The notes under the pieces: generated by a model
Told to the model about the DNA's origin: nothing
The model's database searches: none
The model's input: the letters and a program-made list of their open reading frames with translations, nothing else
Part shown: piece after piece, positions 1-8,122 of the stretch
Position numbering within the stretch: position 1 is the stretch's first letter
Layout of the letters: each line of letters starts with the position of its first letter
NCBI RefSeq assembly: GCF_000711885.1
Contig: NZ_JONK01000005.1
Span: 264,322-328,321 of the forward strand
Length of the DNA stretch: 64,000 nucleotides
Source: Chromobacterium haemolyticum DSM 19808
GTDB taxonomy: Bacteria > Pseudomonadota > Gammaproteobacteria > Burkholderiales > Chromobacteriaceae
Direction: 5' to 3'
Program-made: the position numbers and the translations under genes

Positions 1-1
1 C

Positions 2-79
2 GCGAGTGAGCGCCTGCGCCTGGTTTGTGGCAGCAAAGTCAGGCGCGGGTTTCTTCTCGCCTTGCCGGAGCGGGTGTAA
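2..79 (+). CDS. 3' end of an unidentified gene
   Basis: An open frame enters from the left edge and ends at a TAA at 77-79. Only 25 codons are visible, too few to assign a family. A strong hairpin terminator begins 29 bases after the stop, which supports this as the end of a real plus-strand gene. The alternative is that the frame is open by chance, so confidence is modest. Confidence 0.35.
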   Translation, partial: ASERLRLVCGSKVRRGFLLALPERV

Positions 80-107
80 GTAGACATTTTCGGATTGAAA
101 TGAAATA

Positions 108-136
108 GGGCCGCGTTGTGATAACGCGGCCCTTTT
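108..136 (+). terminator. Rho-independent terminator
   Basis: A perfect 10-bp stem (GGGCCGCGTT at 108-117 with AACGCGGCCC at 123-132) closes a 5-base loop and is followed by TTTT. It lies 29 bases past the TAA at 77-79 and would end transcription of the gene entering from the left. Confidence 0.8.
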
Positions 137-176
137 GGCGTGAGGAGAATCCGGCCAGAGCAAGGCGGCGTCGCCT

Positions 177-253
177 AGCGCAGCGGATCGTAAACCGGTT
201 CTCAGAGCCTGTTCAACGCCGTATCTCCGACGCACGGCAGACTTTGAAGATTC
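177..253. repeat. Two remnants of the dispersed TNA-flanked element
   Basis: Two decayed pieces of the window's main repeat lie head to tail. The first is only a right end, finishing GTTC at 201. The second (205-253) starts GAGCCTGTTC and jumps straight to the right-arm sequence ending GATTC, so the middle of the element is deleted. TCA triplets at 202-204 and 254-256 separate the pieces from each other and from the full copy at 257-396. This is nested or serial insertion at the same target followed by deletion. Confidence 0.7.
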
Positions 254-256
254 TCA

Positions 257-396
257 GAGCCTATTCAACGTCTCGCGAGCAAGAGCGAGACAAGGCGAAA
301 ACGGCCGAAAAAGCGGAGTGTACAGAGGGTACATGAGCATTTTGAGGGTGTTTTCAACGCCGTATCGCCGAAGCGCAGCAGACTTTGAACAGGTTC
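257..396 (+). repeat. Dispersed MITE-like element, full copy
   Basis: A 140-bp copy of the main repeat. It begins GAGCCTATTC and ends GAACAGGTTC, imperfect inverted repeats of each other. Identical TCA triplets flank it (254-256 and 397-399). The right-hand TCA is the complement of the TGA stop codon of phnM, so the element abuts that gene exactly. The inner sequence carries the family hallmarks: a GAGACAAGGCGAAAACGG block and a GTAC palindrome pair before ATGAGCATTT. Confidence 0.85.
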
Positions 397-1545
397 TCAG
401 AATACGCGTTGGCCGGCGCTCCATACCTGGCGCACCAGCGGGATGCCGTCCCGTTCGCGCGCCTGAACCAGATCCGCGCGCTGGCCTACGGCGACGGCGC
501 CGCGGTCCGCCAGGCCCACCGCTCGCGCCGGGTTGCGCGTGATGGTGGCTATTGCGCGGTGCAGATTCCAGCCCGGCTGGCGGCCCAGCAGATAGGCGGC
601 GTGCAGCAGGCTGGCGGGCACGTAGTCGGAGGACAGGATGTCCAGCAGGCCGTGGCCGGCCAGCTCCAAGGCGGCGACGTTGCCGGAGTGGGAGCCGCCG
701 CGGACGATATTGGGCGCTCCCATCACCGTCATCAGTCCTTGGTCGCGCGCGGCGCGGGCGGCGGCCAAGGTGGTGGGAAATTCGGACATGGCCACGCCGT
801 CGCGCACCGCCTCGTCGATATGACTGAGTTCGGTGTCGTCGTGGCTGGCCAGCGCGACGCCGCGGGCGCGGGCCAGCTCCACCACCGCCTGGCGGTGACG
901 GCCGGCGTATTGCCGCTGCTTGAGTTTGCGCTGTTCCACCGCGGCGAGGAAGGTGTCGTCGTTCCAGCTGACGTTTTTCTTGGCGTAGTACTTCTTGTAT
1001 TGCGCCAAGTCGCGGTATTGGCGCTGGCCGGGGGTATGGTCCATCAAGGACACCAGGCGCACCGCCGGGTGGCCGATCAAGGGCGACAGAGCGTCCAGCA
1101 ATTGGGGATAGGCCAGTTCGCAGCGCAAGTGGAACAGATGCTCGGCGCGGAATACGCGCTGGCGCATGCCGGCGTCTATCGCCTCGAAGGCGCTTTGCAG
1201 GGTGTCCAGCCGTACGCTGTCGCCTTCCAGATCGCCCACCGACAGGGCGTCCAGCACTGTGGTGATGCCGGCGGCCACGCATTGCGCGTCGTGGGCGACC
1301 ACGGCCGGCAGGGTGGGCCACAGCACGCCGTTGCGCGGCATCAGGTGTTTCTCCAGATTGTCGGTATGCACTTCCACCAAACCCGGCAACAGGTCGTCGC
1401 CGTTCAGGTCCTCGCTATGCGGCGGCGGCGCGCTCAGCGGCCGCGAGTGGATGGCGACGATGACGCCGTTGTCGATCTCCAGCGCGCCGCGCTCAAGAAT
1501 GTCGTCGGCCAGGATCAGCCTGGCGTTGTTCAAGATCCGTTTCAT
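397..1545 (-). CDS. phnM: PhnM, ribose-1-methylphosphonate 5-triphosphate diphosphatase
   Basis: A 382-aa amidohydrolase-fold protein, the usual PhnM length. In the C-P lyase pathway PhnM removes pyrophosphate from alpha-D-ribose 1-methylphosphonate 5-triphosphate before PhnJ acts. Visible family features are the N-terminal 'LPGLVEVHTDN' metal-binding segment (an HxD variant), 'MDHTPGQRQY' near the middle, 'SHDDTE' and the C-terminal 'RADLVQARERDGIP' strand. Its start overlaps the phnL stop by 4 bp, and it is last in phnGHIJKLM. Its stop codon lies in the target triplet of the adjoining MITE-like repeat, so the extreme C-terminus (SAGQRVF) may have been set by that insertion. Confidence 0.95.
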   Translation of the reverse strand: MKRILNNARLILADDILERGALEIDNGVIVAIHSRPLSAPPPHSEDLNGDDLLPGLVEVHTDNLEKHLMPRNGVLWPTLPAVVAHDAQCVAAGITTVLDALSVGDLEGDSVRLDTLQSAFEAIDAGMRQRVFRAEHLFHLRCELAYPQLLDALSPLIGHPAVRLVSLMDHTPGQRQYRDLAQYKKYYAKKNVSWNDDTFLAAVEQRKLKQRQYAGRHRQAVVELARARGVALASHDDTELSHIDEAVRDGVAMSEFPTTLAAARAARDQGLMTVMGAPNIVRGGSHSGNVAALELAGHGLLDILSSDYVPASLLHAAYLLGRQPGWNLHRAIATITRNPARAVGLADRGAVAVGQRADLVQARERDGIPLVRQVWSAGQRVF

Positions 1546-2249
1546 GCTAAGGCTTCCGGTTTGTTTGCCAGCGGTACTTCAAACACGCGGTGGGCGACGG
1601 CGTCGCGGGTGGCCTCGTCGTGGAAGATGCCCACCAGCGCCGCGCCGCGCGCCAGCGCTTCGCGCATCAAGTCGACGACCACCGCGCGATTGGCCGCGTC
1701 CAGAGAGGCGGTGGGCTCGTCCAGCAGCAGGATGGGCCGCGGCGCGATCATGCCGCGCGCGATATTGACCCGCTGTTGTTCGCCGCCGGAGAAGGTGGCC
1801 GGCGGCAACCGCCACAGCCGCTCCGGGATGTTTAGCCGCGCCAGCAAAGCGCCTGCCTCGCGCCGCGCCTCGTTGGCGTCCACGCCCCATTCGCACAACG
1901 GTTCGGCGACGATGTCCAGCGCCGGCACCCGCGGAATGGCGCGCAGGAACTGGCTGACGTAGCCCAGGGTGTGGCGGCGGGCGTCGGCGATCTCGTGCGG
2001 CAGCGCGGCGGCCATGTCCAGCCAGTTTCCGCGATGGCGGATGCGGATGCTGCCGCGCTCAACCAGATAATTGGCGTACAGCGCCTTGAGCAGCGTGCTC
2101 TTGCCGGCGCCGGAAGGGCCGGCCAGCGCCACGCATTCGCCGGCGGCCGCTTGCAGCGAGACTTGGTCGAGCACCGGCAGCGTCAGGCCGCCTTGCTGGT
2201 GCAGGGTGAAAGTTTTGCTGATTTGCCTTGCGTCTATCAATACGTTCAT
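1542..2249 (-). CDS. phnL: PhnL, C-P lyase ABC-type subunit
   Basis: A 235-aa ABC ATPase-fold protein of the C-P lyase operon. The Walker A is 'GPSGAGKST' (about residues 43-51), the signature 'FSGGEQQRVNIARG' and the Walker B 'ILLLDEPTASLD'. In E. coli PhnL is needed with PhnG, H and I to form ribose 1-methylphosphonate triphosphate from ATP and phosphonate. It is not a transporter ATPase even though it has all the ABC motifs. phnK lies 4 bp upstream and the end overlaps phnM, so translational coupling is likely. Confidence 0.95.
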   Translation of the reverse strand: MNVLIDARQISKTFTLHQQGGLTLPVLDQVSLQAAAGECVALAGPSGAGKSTLLKALYANYLVERGSIRIRHRGNWLDMAAALPHEIADARRHTLGYVSQFLRAIPRVPALDIVAEPLCEWGVDANEARREAGALLARLNIPERLWRLPPATFSGGEQQRVNIARGMIAPRPILLLDEPTASLDAANRAVVVDLMREALARGAALVGIFHDEATRDAVAHRVFEVPLANKPEALA

Positions 2250-2253
2250 GGCT

Positions 2254-3027
2254 TCAGGCCTGCAGGATGGAGGATACCAGCAGCTGGGTGTACGGATGCT
2301 GCGGGTCGTCCAGAATTTGATCGGTGAGGCCGGCTTCCACTACGCGGCCGCCTTGCATCACCAGCGTGCGCTGCGCCAGCAGCCGGGCCACTGCCAGGTC
2401 GTGGGTGACCATGATGACGGCGATGCCGCTGTCGCGCACCAGTCTTCGGGTCAGGTCCAGGAAACGGGCTTGCACCGAGACGTCCAGGCCGCCGGTGGGT
2501 TCGTCCATGAACACCAGCCGCGGATGGGTGGCCAGGCTGCGGGCGATCTGCAGCCGCTGCTGCATGCCGCCGGAGAAGGCGCTGGGCGGGTCGTCCAAGC
2601 GCGCGCGGCCGATTTCCACCCGCTCCAGCCAGTCGCCGGCGGTTTGGCGCAGTTGGCCGTAGTGGCGCTGGCCCAGGGCCATTAGCCGCTCGCCGATATT
2701 GGCGCCGGCGGAGACGTTCATGCGCAGGCCGTCGCGGGCGTGTTGGGACACGAAGCCCCATTCGCTGCGCGCCAGCCGGCGGCGCTCGGATTCGGCGATG
2801 GCGGTGAGTTCGTGTTCGCGGCCGTCGCGTTCGCGAAAGCGCGCGCTGCCGGCGTCGGCGGCCAGCTTGCCGGCCAGCGCGGCCAGCAGCGTGGATTTGC
2901 CGGAGCCGGATTCTCCGACCACGCAGAGCACTTCGCCGGCGTAGAGGTCGAAGTCCACGTTGAAGCAGCCGTTGCCGTTGCCGTAGTCCTTGCCGAGGCC
3001 GCGGACGCTGAGGAGGGGCGGGGTCAT
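2254..3027 (-). CDS. phnK: PhnK, C-P lyase complex ABC subunit
   Basis: A 257-aa ABC protein. The reading frame is open further upstream, but the ATG at 3027 giving MTPPLLSVRG overlaps the phnJ stop as ATGA and fits the family start. It has Walker A 'GESGSGKST', signature 'FSGGMQQRLQIARS', Walker B 'VFMDEPTGGLD' and the switch His in 'VTHDLAV'. PhnK docks on the PhnGHIJ core complex in E. coli. The C-terminus 'DDPQHPYTQLLVSSIL' resembles oligopeptide-type ABC ATPases, as is normal for PhnK. Confidence 0.95.
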   Translation of the reverse strand: MTPPLLSVRGLGKDYGNGNGCFNVDFDLYAGEVLCVVGESGSGKSTLLAALAGKLAADAGSARFRERDGREHELTAIAESERRRLARSEWGFVSQHARDGLRMNVSAGANIGERLMALGQRHYGQLRQTAGDWLERVEIGRARLDDPPSAFSGGMQQRLQIARSLATHPRLVFMDEPTGGLDVSVQARFLDLTRRLVRDSGIAVIMVTHDLAVARLLAQRTLVMQGGRVVEAGLTDQILDDPQHPYTQLLVSSILQA

Positions 3028-3881
3028 TGCGGATTGTCCTGTGTGTCGCGGCGTTGCCGGCAGTGATCGCTGTCGGAGCAGACGTATTGGCGCGCGCCGG
3101 CGTCGTCGGTGATGATTTCGTCCAGGTAGCTGTCGCGTGCGCCGCACAGCGCGCAGGCTTGTTCCCAGCTTTGCGTCTGGAAGGGGTGATCGTCGAAAGC
3201 CAAGCTTTCCACTTGGGTGTGAGGCGGGATCGCGTACAGCCGTTTTTCACGGCCGGCGCCAAACAGCATCAGGGCCGGGCTTTTGTCCAGCTTGGGGTTG
3301 TCGAACTTGGGGATCGGCGATGGCGAGGCCAGGTAGCGGCCGTTGACCATGACCGGGTAGTCGTAGCTGGCGGCGATGTGGCCGTAGCGGGCGATGTCCT
3401 CGTACAGCTTGACGTGCATCAGGCCGTAATCCTGATGGGCGTGCAGCTTTCGGGTTTCCTGTTCGCTGGCCTCCAGCGTGCGCAGCGGTTCCGGTTCCGG
3501 CACTTGGAACACCATGATCTGGCCGGCGCGCAGCGGGGTTTCCGGAATGCGGTGACGGGTCTGGATCAGGCTGGCCTCGGCGGTGCGGGTGGTGGTGGCC
3601 ACGCCGGCGACGCGGGCGAAGAAGCGGCGGATGTTGACCGCGTTCGTGGTGTCGTCGGCGCCCTGGTCTATGACCTTGAGCACGTCGTCGCGGCCGATCA
3701 CGCAGGCGGTCACTTGAATGCCGCCGGTGCCCCAGCCGTAGGGCAGCGGCATTTCGCGGCCGCCGAAGGGCACTTGGCAGCCGGGCACGGCCACGGCTTT
3801 GAGCAGGGCCCGGCGCAGCATGCGCTTGGTGTTTTCATCGAGGAAGCCGAAGTTGTACGCCCATGGCGCGGCGGTGTTCAT
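3024..3881 (-). CDS. phnJ: PhnJ, carbon-phosphorus lyase catalytic subunit
   Basis: A 285-aa radical-SAM enzyme that cleaves the C-P bond of 5-phospho-ribose 1-methylphosphonate to release methane and the cyclic 1,2-phosphate. The diagnostic cysteine pattern CX2CX21CX5C is intact near the C-terminus (from 'CALC' to 'CSDSDHC'): three Cys for the 4Fe-4S cluster and a fourth for the thiyl radical. 'GGREMPLPYGWGTGGIQ' near residue 40 is also typical. The ATG at 3881 is chosen because it overlaps the phnI stop as ATGA and gives the standard N-terminus; the frame stays open upstream. It should be fully functional. Confidence 0.97.
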   Translation of the reverse strand: MNTAAPWAYNFGFLDENTKRMLRRALLKAVAVPGCQVPFGGREMPLPYGWGTGGIQVTACVIGRDDVLKVIDQGADDTTNAVNIRRFFARVAGVATTTRTAEASLIQTRHRIPETPLRAGQIMVFQVPEPEPLRTLEASEQETRKLHAHQDYGLMHVKLYEDIARYGHIAASYDYPVMVNGRYLASPSPIPKFDNPKLDKSPALMLFGAGREKRLYAIPPHTQVESLAFDDHPFQTQSWEQACALCGARDSYLDEIITDDAGARQYVCSDSDHCRQRRDTQDNPQ

Positions 3882-4963
3882 GCTTGTTGCTCCTTGGCGG
3901 CGTGTTCGCTGCGAAGTTGGCGGATCAGCGACAGCTCGGCCTGGAAGTCGACGTAATGCGGCAGCTTGAGGTGCTGGACGAAGCCGGACGCTTCGACGTT
4001 GTCGCTGTGGCACAGCGCGAATTCCGGCTGCTGAGCCGGCGCGTGCGCGGGCTCGCCCAGCTCGGCGGCACGCAGGCTGCGGTCCACCAGCGCCATCGCC
4101 ATCGCCTTGCGCTCGGCTTCGCCGAAGCTCAGACCGTAGCCGCGGGTGAATTGCGGCGGCGCGCTGCGGCTGCCGGCGAACTGGTTGATCATCTGGCATT
4201 CGGTCAGAGTGATTTCGCCGATGTCGATGTCGAAGCCCAGTTCCTCCGGGCAGACCAAGACGCTGACTTCGCCCATGCGGATTTCGCCGGCGAAGGGATG
4301 GCTTTCGGCGTAGCCGCGCTGGGTGGAGTAAGCCAGGCCCAGCAGCCAGCCTTCGTCGCCGCGCGCCAGGTTTTGCAGCCGGGCGGCGCGGCCGGCGGGG
4401 AACAGCAAGGGCTCTCGGGTCAGGTCGACGGGCTCCGGGTCGCCCGGCGGCGGCGTTTCCGGCTCTATCAAGCCTTCTTGCGCCAGGGCGTCCAGCACGC
4501 AGGGCAGCCGTTCCGGCAGCGGCAAGTCAGACAGAGCAGGAGCGGGCGGTTCGCTGGCCTGGGCCAGATCGAAGTCCAGCAGCCGCTGAGTGTAATCGGC
4601 GGTGGGGCCCAGCACCTGGCCGCCGGGCACGTCTTTGAAGGTGCCGGACACGCGGCGGCGCACCCGCATCGCCGCGGTGTCCAGTGGACGGCTGGCGGCG
4701 AAGCGCGGCAGGGTGGTGCGGAAGGCGCGCAGCAGGAACACGGCTTCCACGCAGTCGCCGGCCGCTTGTTTCAGCGCCAGCGCCGCCAGCTCCTCGTCGT
4801 ACAGTGAGCCTTCCTGCATGACTCTGGCCAGCGCCAGCCGCAATTGGCCGCGGATCTGGGCCAGGCTCAGCTCCGGCGTCGCCGCGTCGCCGCGGCGCTT
4901 GGCGGCCAGCAGGTCCCAGGAGCGGGCGATGGCGGTTTCTCCGCCTTTGACGGCTACGTACAT
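3878..4963 (-). CDS. phnI: PhnI, C-P lyase core subunit
   Basis: A 361-aa member of the PhnI family. With PhnG, PhnH, PhnJ and PhnL it replaces the adenine of ATP with phosphonate; PhnI alone acts as a nucleosidase. The N-terminus MYVAVKGGETAIARSW and the later stretch 'TLTECQMINQFAGSRSAPPQFTRGYGL' are characteristic. It lies 1 bp after the phnH stop and overlaps phnJ by 4 bp. Length matches the family. Confidence 0.96.
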   Translation of the reverse strand: MYVAVKGGETAIARSWDLLAAKRRGDAATPELSLAQIRGQLRLALARVMQEGSLYDEELAALALKQAAGDCVEAVFLLRAFRTTLPRFAASRPLDTAAMRVRRRVSGTFKDVPGGQVLGPTADYTQRLLDFDLAQASEPPAPALSDLPLPERLPCVLDALAQEGLIEPETPPPGDPEPVDLTREPLLFPAGRAARLQNLARGDEGWLLGLAYSTQRGYAESHPFAGEIRMGEVSVLVCPEELGFDIDIGEITLTECQMINQFAGSRSAPPQFTRGYGLSFGEAERKAMAMALVDRSLRAAELGEPAHAPAQQPEFALCHSDNVEASGFVQHLKLPHYVDFQAELSLIRQLRSEHAAKEQQA

Positions 4964-4964
4964 A

Positions 4965-5537
4965 TCAACCCTCCTTGACGCGGGTGCTGCGCGGCAGGCC
5001 GGCCACGCGCTCGCCGCTGATCAGCAAGATGTCCACGCCCAGCGGGAAGCGGGCGTGATTGTCCCGCCATTGCCGCCAGAAACCGTCCGGCGCGCCGTCT
5101 ATGCCGAAACGGCGCGGCGCGGCGAAGCCCGGTCCGCCGGCTTCCACTTGCTCGGCGTTGAAGCCGGCGGTTTCCAGCAGCACGGTGGCGGACCGGTCCG
5201 GGTATTCGGGCTCGCCGGCCTTGAGCGCGGCCAGCGGCGGCAGCGGCGCGCCCAGCGGCAGCACCACAAAGTCGGCTTGTTCCGGCGCGGCGGCCAGGCG
5301 CAGGCCGGTATGGAAGCGCAGGCTGGCCAGGGTGTCAGCCGGCAGCGGCGGCAGCCAGACGCCGACATCCTGGTCCAGCAGGGTGTAGAGCAGGGCGGCG
5401 GTGGCCGGCATCAGGCCGGGCAGCTCCGGCGGCAAGGCCGGCAGCGTTTGCGGCAGCAAGGGTTCGGCCAGCGCGGCCAGCGCGGCGCGGAAGCAGCGCT
5501 GGCTGTCGTGGACCGGATCGGCGAAGGCGGCGCGCAT
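4965..5537 (-). CDS. phnH: PhnH, C-P lyase core subunit
   Basis: A 190-aa PhnH family protein, a structural member of the PhnGHIJ core needed for nucleophilic displacement of adenine. It begins MRAAFADPVHDSQRCFRAAL, matching the 'F..PV..SQ..FR..L' start of the family. It follows phnG almost without a gap and precedes phnI by 1 bp, which points to co-translation in a single operon. Confidence 0.93.
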   Translation of the reverse strand: MRAAFADPVHDSQRCFRAALAALAEPLLPQTLPALPPELPGLMPATAALLYTLLDQDVGVWLPPLPADTLASLRFHTGLRLAAAPEQADFVVLPLGAPLPPLAALKAGEPEYPDRSATVLLETAGFNAEQVEAGGPGFAAPRRFGIDGAPDGFWRQWRDNHARFPLGVDILLISGERVAGLPRSTRVKEG

Positions 5538-5538
5538 C

Positions 5539-5979
5539 TCATTTCCCCCTGACCAGGGTGAAAAACTCCACCTTGCTGGCGGCGGCTTCGCGCGCGGCGT
5601 GGTCGCGGCGCGCGGCGCGTTCGGCGCGCAAGGGCGCGATCCATAACGCCAGCAGCTGGTCTTGGCGCGCCGGATCCTGCAGCAAGGCGTCGGCCTGGGC
5701 GATCAACTCGGCGTGTTCGCCGTTGCTGCCCAGCGCCCAACCGTGGCCCAGGCAGCCTGCTATCCGGCAACTGGCGCGGCTGACGCTGGCTTCGCCCAGA
5801 TTGAAGCGGGCGCCGCCGCCGCCGGCGCGGGCCTGTAGCATGACGAGCCCGGTTTCAGCGCGGCGCAGCCATTCCACTTGCGGCGCCGGCGGCAGTTGCG
5901 GGCTTAGCAGCCGGCGCAGCCGCGGCGGCGGAGTGTGGGCCAGCACGCTGAGCCAGTTTTGTCTGGTCGAGGTTTCCAT
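5539..5979 (-). CDS. phnG: PhnG, C-P lyase core subunit
   Basis: A 146-aa PhnG, first gene of the C-P lyase operon. The ATG at 5979 (METSTRQNWLSVLAHTP) is preferred over an upstream in-frame ATG because an AGGGGAA ribosome-binding site lies about 8 bases before it and the family usually starts 'R..W...LA'. 'EASVSRASCRIAGCLGHGWALGSN' carries the conserved core, where other members have 'GH.....G.D...A'. It is transcribed away from phnF, with a candidate PhnF operator in the shared intergenic region. Confidence 0.93.
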   Translation of the reverse strand: METSTRQNWLSVLAHTPPPRLRRLLSPQLPPAPQVEWLRRAETGLVMLQARAGGGGARFNLGEASVSRASCRIAGCLGHGWALGSNGEHAELIAQADALLQDPARQDQLLALWIAPLRAERAARRDHAAREAAASKVEFFTLVRGK

Positions 5980-6023
5980 ATCGGGTATTCCCCTGTGCGG
6001 TTTCAATAAAAATTCATATAAAC

Positions 6024-6031
6024 GTATAGAC
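6024..6031. promoter_or_regulatory. Candidate PhnF operator between phnG and phnF
   Basis: GTATAGAC matches the GTnTAnAC core bound by HutC-subfamily GntR regulators, the subfamily of PhnF. It lies 45 bp upstream of the phnG start and 118 bp upstream of phnF, in the only divergent intergenic region of the operon pair. The flanking bases extend the symmetry (CGTATAGACG). Assignment rests on the consensus and the position only. Confidence 0.5.
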
Positions 6032-6148
6032 GTATCCATGATAATGGCCGGCGACAAAGCGCAAACAGCATGCGGCGATGAAGGTTTTGTGACGGTTTGG
6101 TGGCGGGGCTAGACCTAGGCCGCCTCGGGGGGAGAAAGGATTTGAACG

Positions 6149-6871
6149 ATGATTGAACGCGGTTCCGGCGTCGCCGTTTGGCGGCAGATAGAAAACAGCC
6201 TGGCGGAGGAGATCGCCAGCGGGGCGATCCGCGCCGGCGAGCAATTGGCCACCGAGTTGCAATTGGCTCAGCGCTTTCGCGTCAACCGCCACACCATACG
6301 GCGAGCGGTGGCCACCTTGGTGGAGCGCGGCTTGCTGCGGGTGGAGCAGGGCCGCGGCACCTTCGTTCAGGACAACGCGATTGATTACGCGATCAGCAAG
6401 CGCACCCGCTTTTCCCAAAACATGGCCAGCCAGAATTTGAGTTCGGATATCGACGTCCTGGCCAGCGACACGGTGCCGGCCAACGCGGAGCTGGCCGAGC
6501 TGCTGCAAGTGGCGGTGGGCGAGCCGCTGTTGCGCATCAAAACCCTGAGCCGGGTGGAGCTGCGGGTGGTGGATTGGGCGACGCTGTTCTTCCCGGCGGC
6601 GCGCTTCCCCGGCTTGCCGGAGATCTACCGAAGAGAGCGCTCCGTGACGCGCGCGCTGGCGCATTTCGGCGTGGACGATTACACCCGGCGCTTCACCCGC
6701 GTCAGCGCGCGGCTGCCGGACAGCGAGACGGTGGACTACCTGGGCCTGCCCAAAAACCGCCCGGTATTGCACGTGAAGTCCTTGAACGTGGACACCCAGG
6801 GGCGGCCGGTGCAGTACGGGATCACCTGTTTCAACGGTGATTTGGTGCAGTTGGTGATGGAGGATCTTTGA
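6149..6871 (+). CDS. phnF: PhnF, GntR/HutC-family repressor of phn genes
   Basis: A 240-aa regulator. The N-terminal winged helix (residues about 8-75, 'QLAQRFRVNRHTIRRAVATLVERGLLRVEQGRGTFV', split here as helix-turn-helix plus wing) is followed by a UTRA ligand-binding domain ending 'VQLVMEDL'. PhnF proteins repress phosphonate operons and are released by a pathway ligand. It diverges from phnG and is followed directly by two pathway genes; its TGA shares a base with the ATG of the next gene. Family assignment is secure and target assignment comes from context. Confidence 0.92.
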   Translation: MIERGSGVAVWRQIENSLAEEIASGAIRAGEQLATELQLAQRFRVNRHTIRRAVATLVERGLLRVEQGRGTFVQDNAIDYAISKRTRFSQNMASQNLSSDIDVLASDTVPANAELAELLQVAVGEPLLRIKTLSRVELRVVDWATLFFPAARFPGLPEIYRRERSVTRALAHFGVDDYTRRFTRVSARLPDSETVDYLGLPKNRPVLHVKSLNVDTQGRPVQYGITCFNGDLVQLVMEDL

Positions 6872-7563
6872 TGCGTTACGCGCTGTATTATGCCCCGAGG
6901 CCGGACAGCGCCTTCTGGCGCGCCGGCAGCGGCTGGCTGGGACAGGATGCGCACAGCGGCCTGCAAGTGTTGCCGCCGCACGCGCCGGGCCTGGACGCCG
7001 AAGCCTGGGCGGAGCTGACCGCGGTCCCGGCTCGTTACGGCTGGCATGCCACTTTGAAAGCGCCGTTTTCCCTGCGCGCCGGGGTGGACCAAGCGGCGCT
7101 GTTGGCGCGGACAGCCGCTTTGGCGCGCCGTTTCCAGCCCTTTGAGCTGAGTTTGGAAGTGGCCTGGCTGGCGGATTTTTTGGCGCTGCGGCCGATGGCG
7201 CCGCCGCCGGATCTGGCCGAACTGGCCGCCGCTTGCGTGATTGAGCTGGAAGCGCTGGCTGATCGCGAATCGCCGTGGAAGACGCGCGGCGGCCTGGACG
7301 CGCGTCAAGAACAGCTGCAGCGGCGCTGGGGCTATCCCTATGTGTTCGAACAATACCGCTTTCACCTGACGCTGAGCGGCCGGCTGACGCCGGACAGCGC
7401 GGAGGGGCGGGCGCTGGAGCAGGCGGCGCGCCGGCACTTCGCCGCTTTCGCCCGCGCAAGGGTGGATGGCGTGGCGGTATTCGTCGAAGCGGCGGCGGGG
7501 GAGCCCTTCCGCTACCTGGCGCATTGCGGCTTTGACGGCCAGGCGGCGCGTTATGAAGCCTGA
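6871..7563 (+). CDS. DUF1045 2H-phosphoesterase-like phosphonate protein
   Basis: A 230-aa protein of the 'phosphonate metabolism' DUF1045 family. Two H-x-T motifs of the 2H phosphoesterase superfamily are visible: 'WHATLK' (His59, Thr61) and 'FHLTLSG' about 100 residues later. The ATG at 6871 is chosen over a TTG one codon earlier because it forms a TGATG junction with phnF. 2H enzymes commonly open cyclic phosphates. No phnP is seen in this window, so this protein could hydrolyse 5-phosphoribosyl 1,2-cyclic phosphate; that role is inference. It overlaps phnN by 11 bp. Confidence 0.88.
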   Translation: MRYALYYAPRPDSAFWRAGSGWLGQDAHSGLQVLPPHAPGLDAEAWAELTAVPARYGWHATLKAPFSLRAGVDQAALLARTAALARRFQPFELSLEVAWLADFLALRPMAPPPDLAELAAACVIELEALADRESPWKTRGGLDARQEQLQRRWGYPYVFEQYRFHLTLSGRLTPDSAEGRALEQAARRHFAAFARARVDGVAVFVEAAAGEPFRYLAHCGFDGQAARYEA

Positions 7564-8122
7564 ACCCGGCGCGCTGTGGTATGTGATTGGCCCATCCGGC
7601 GCCGGCAAGGACAGCCTGCTGGCCTACGCGCGGGCGCGGCTGCCGCCTTCTGGCCGGCTGGTGTTCGCTCACCGCTACATCACACGGCCGGCGGACGCCG
7701 GCGGCGAGAACCACGTGGCCTTGAGCCTGGAGGAGTTCGAACAGCGCGAGCGCAGCGGCTGTTTCGCCTTGAGCTGGCGGCGGCACGGCCTGGCTTACGG
7801 CCTGGGGATGGAGGTGGCGCTGTGGCTGGATCAGGGCCTGGACGTGGTGGTTAACGGTTCGCGTTCGGCCTTGCCGCTGGCGGCGCGGCGTTTTCCCGGC
7901 CTGAGGCCGGTATGGATCGTCGCCAGTTCGGAGGCGCTGGCAGCTCGGCTGGCCGGACGCGGCCGCGAGTCCGCCGAACGCGTGGCTCAGCGGCTGGAAG
8001 AGGCCGCCGCGCTGACGCCGCCGCCGGGCGCGGCGGTGTTGCGCAACGATGGCGAACTGGCCGAGGCCGGAGAACGGCTGCTGCGTTTGCTGAGCAAGGA
8101 TTTGGACCGGTACTGTCCTTAA
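7553..8122 (+). CDS. phnN: PhnN, ribose 1,5-bisphosphate phosphokinase
   Basis: A 189-aa kinase that phosphorylates ribose 1,5-bisphosphate to PRPP, the last step of the C-P lyase pathway. Walker A is 'GPSGAGKDS' near residue 14. 'FAHRYITRPADAGGENHVALS' is the guanylate-kinase-like substrate region seen in PhnN. The ATG at 7553 (MKPEPGALWYVIG) gives the normal N-terminus; the frame is open farther upstream inside the preceding gene. It overlaps the DUF1045 gene by 11 bp, showing operon coupling. Confidence 0.93.
   Translation: MKPEPGALWYVIGPSGAGKDSLLAYARARLPPSGRLVFAHRYITRPADAGGENHVALSLEEFEQRERSGCFALSWRRHGLAYGLGMEVALWLDQGLDVVVNGSRSALPLAARRFPGLRPVWIVASSEALAARLAGRGRESAERVAQRLEEAAALTPPPGAAVLRNDGELAEAGERLLRLLSKDLDRYCP

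Noticed and set aside
385..1962. 525-codon open frame on the plus strand
   Set aside because: It lies antisense to phnM and phnL, whose motifs are intact. Its composition (many Ala, Gly, Gln, His, Val) is the usual shadow of a GC-rich gene.
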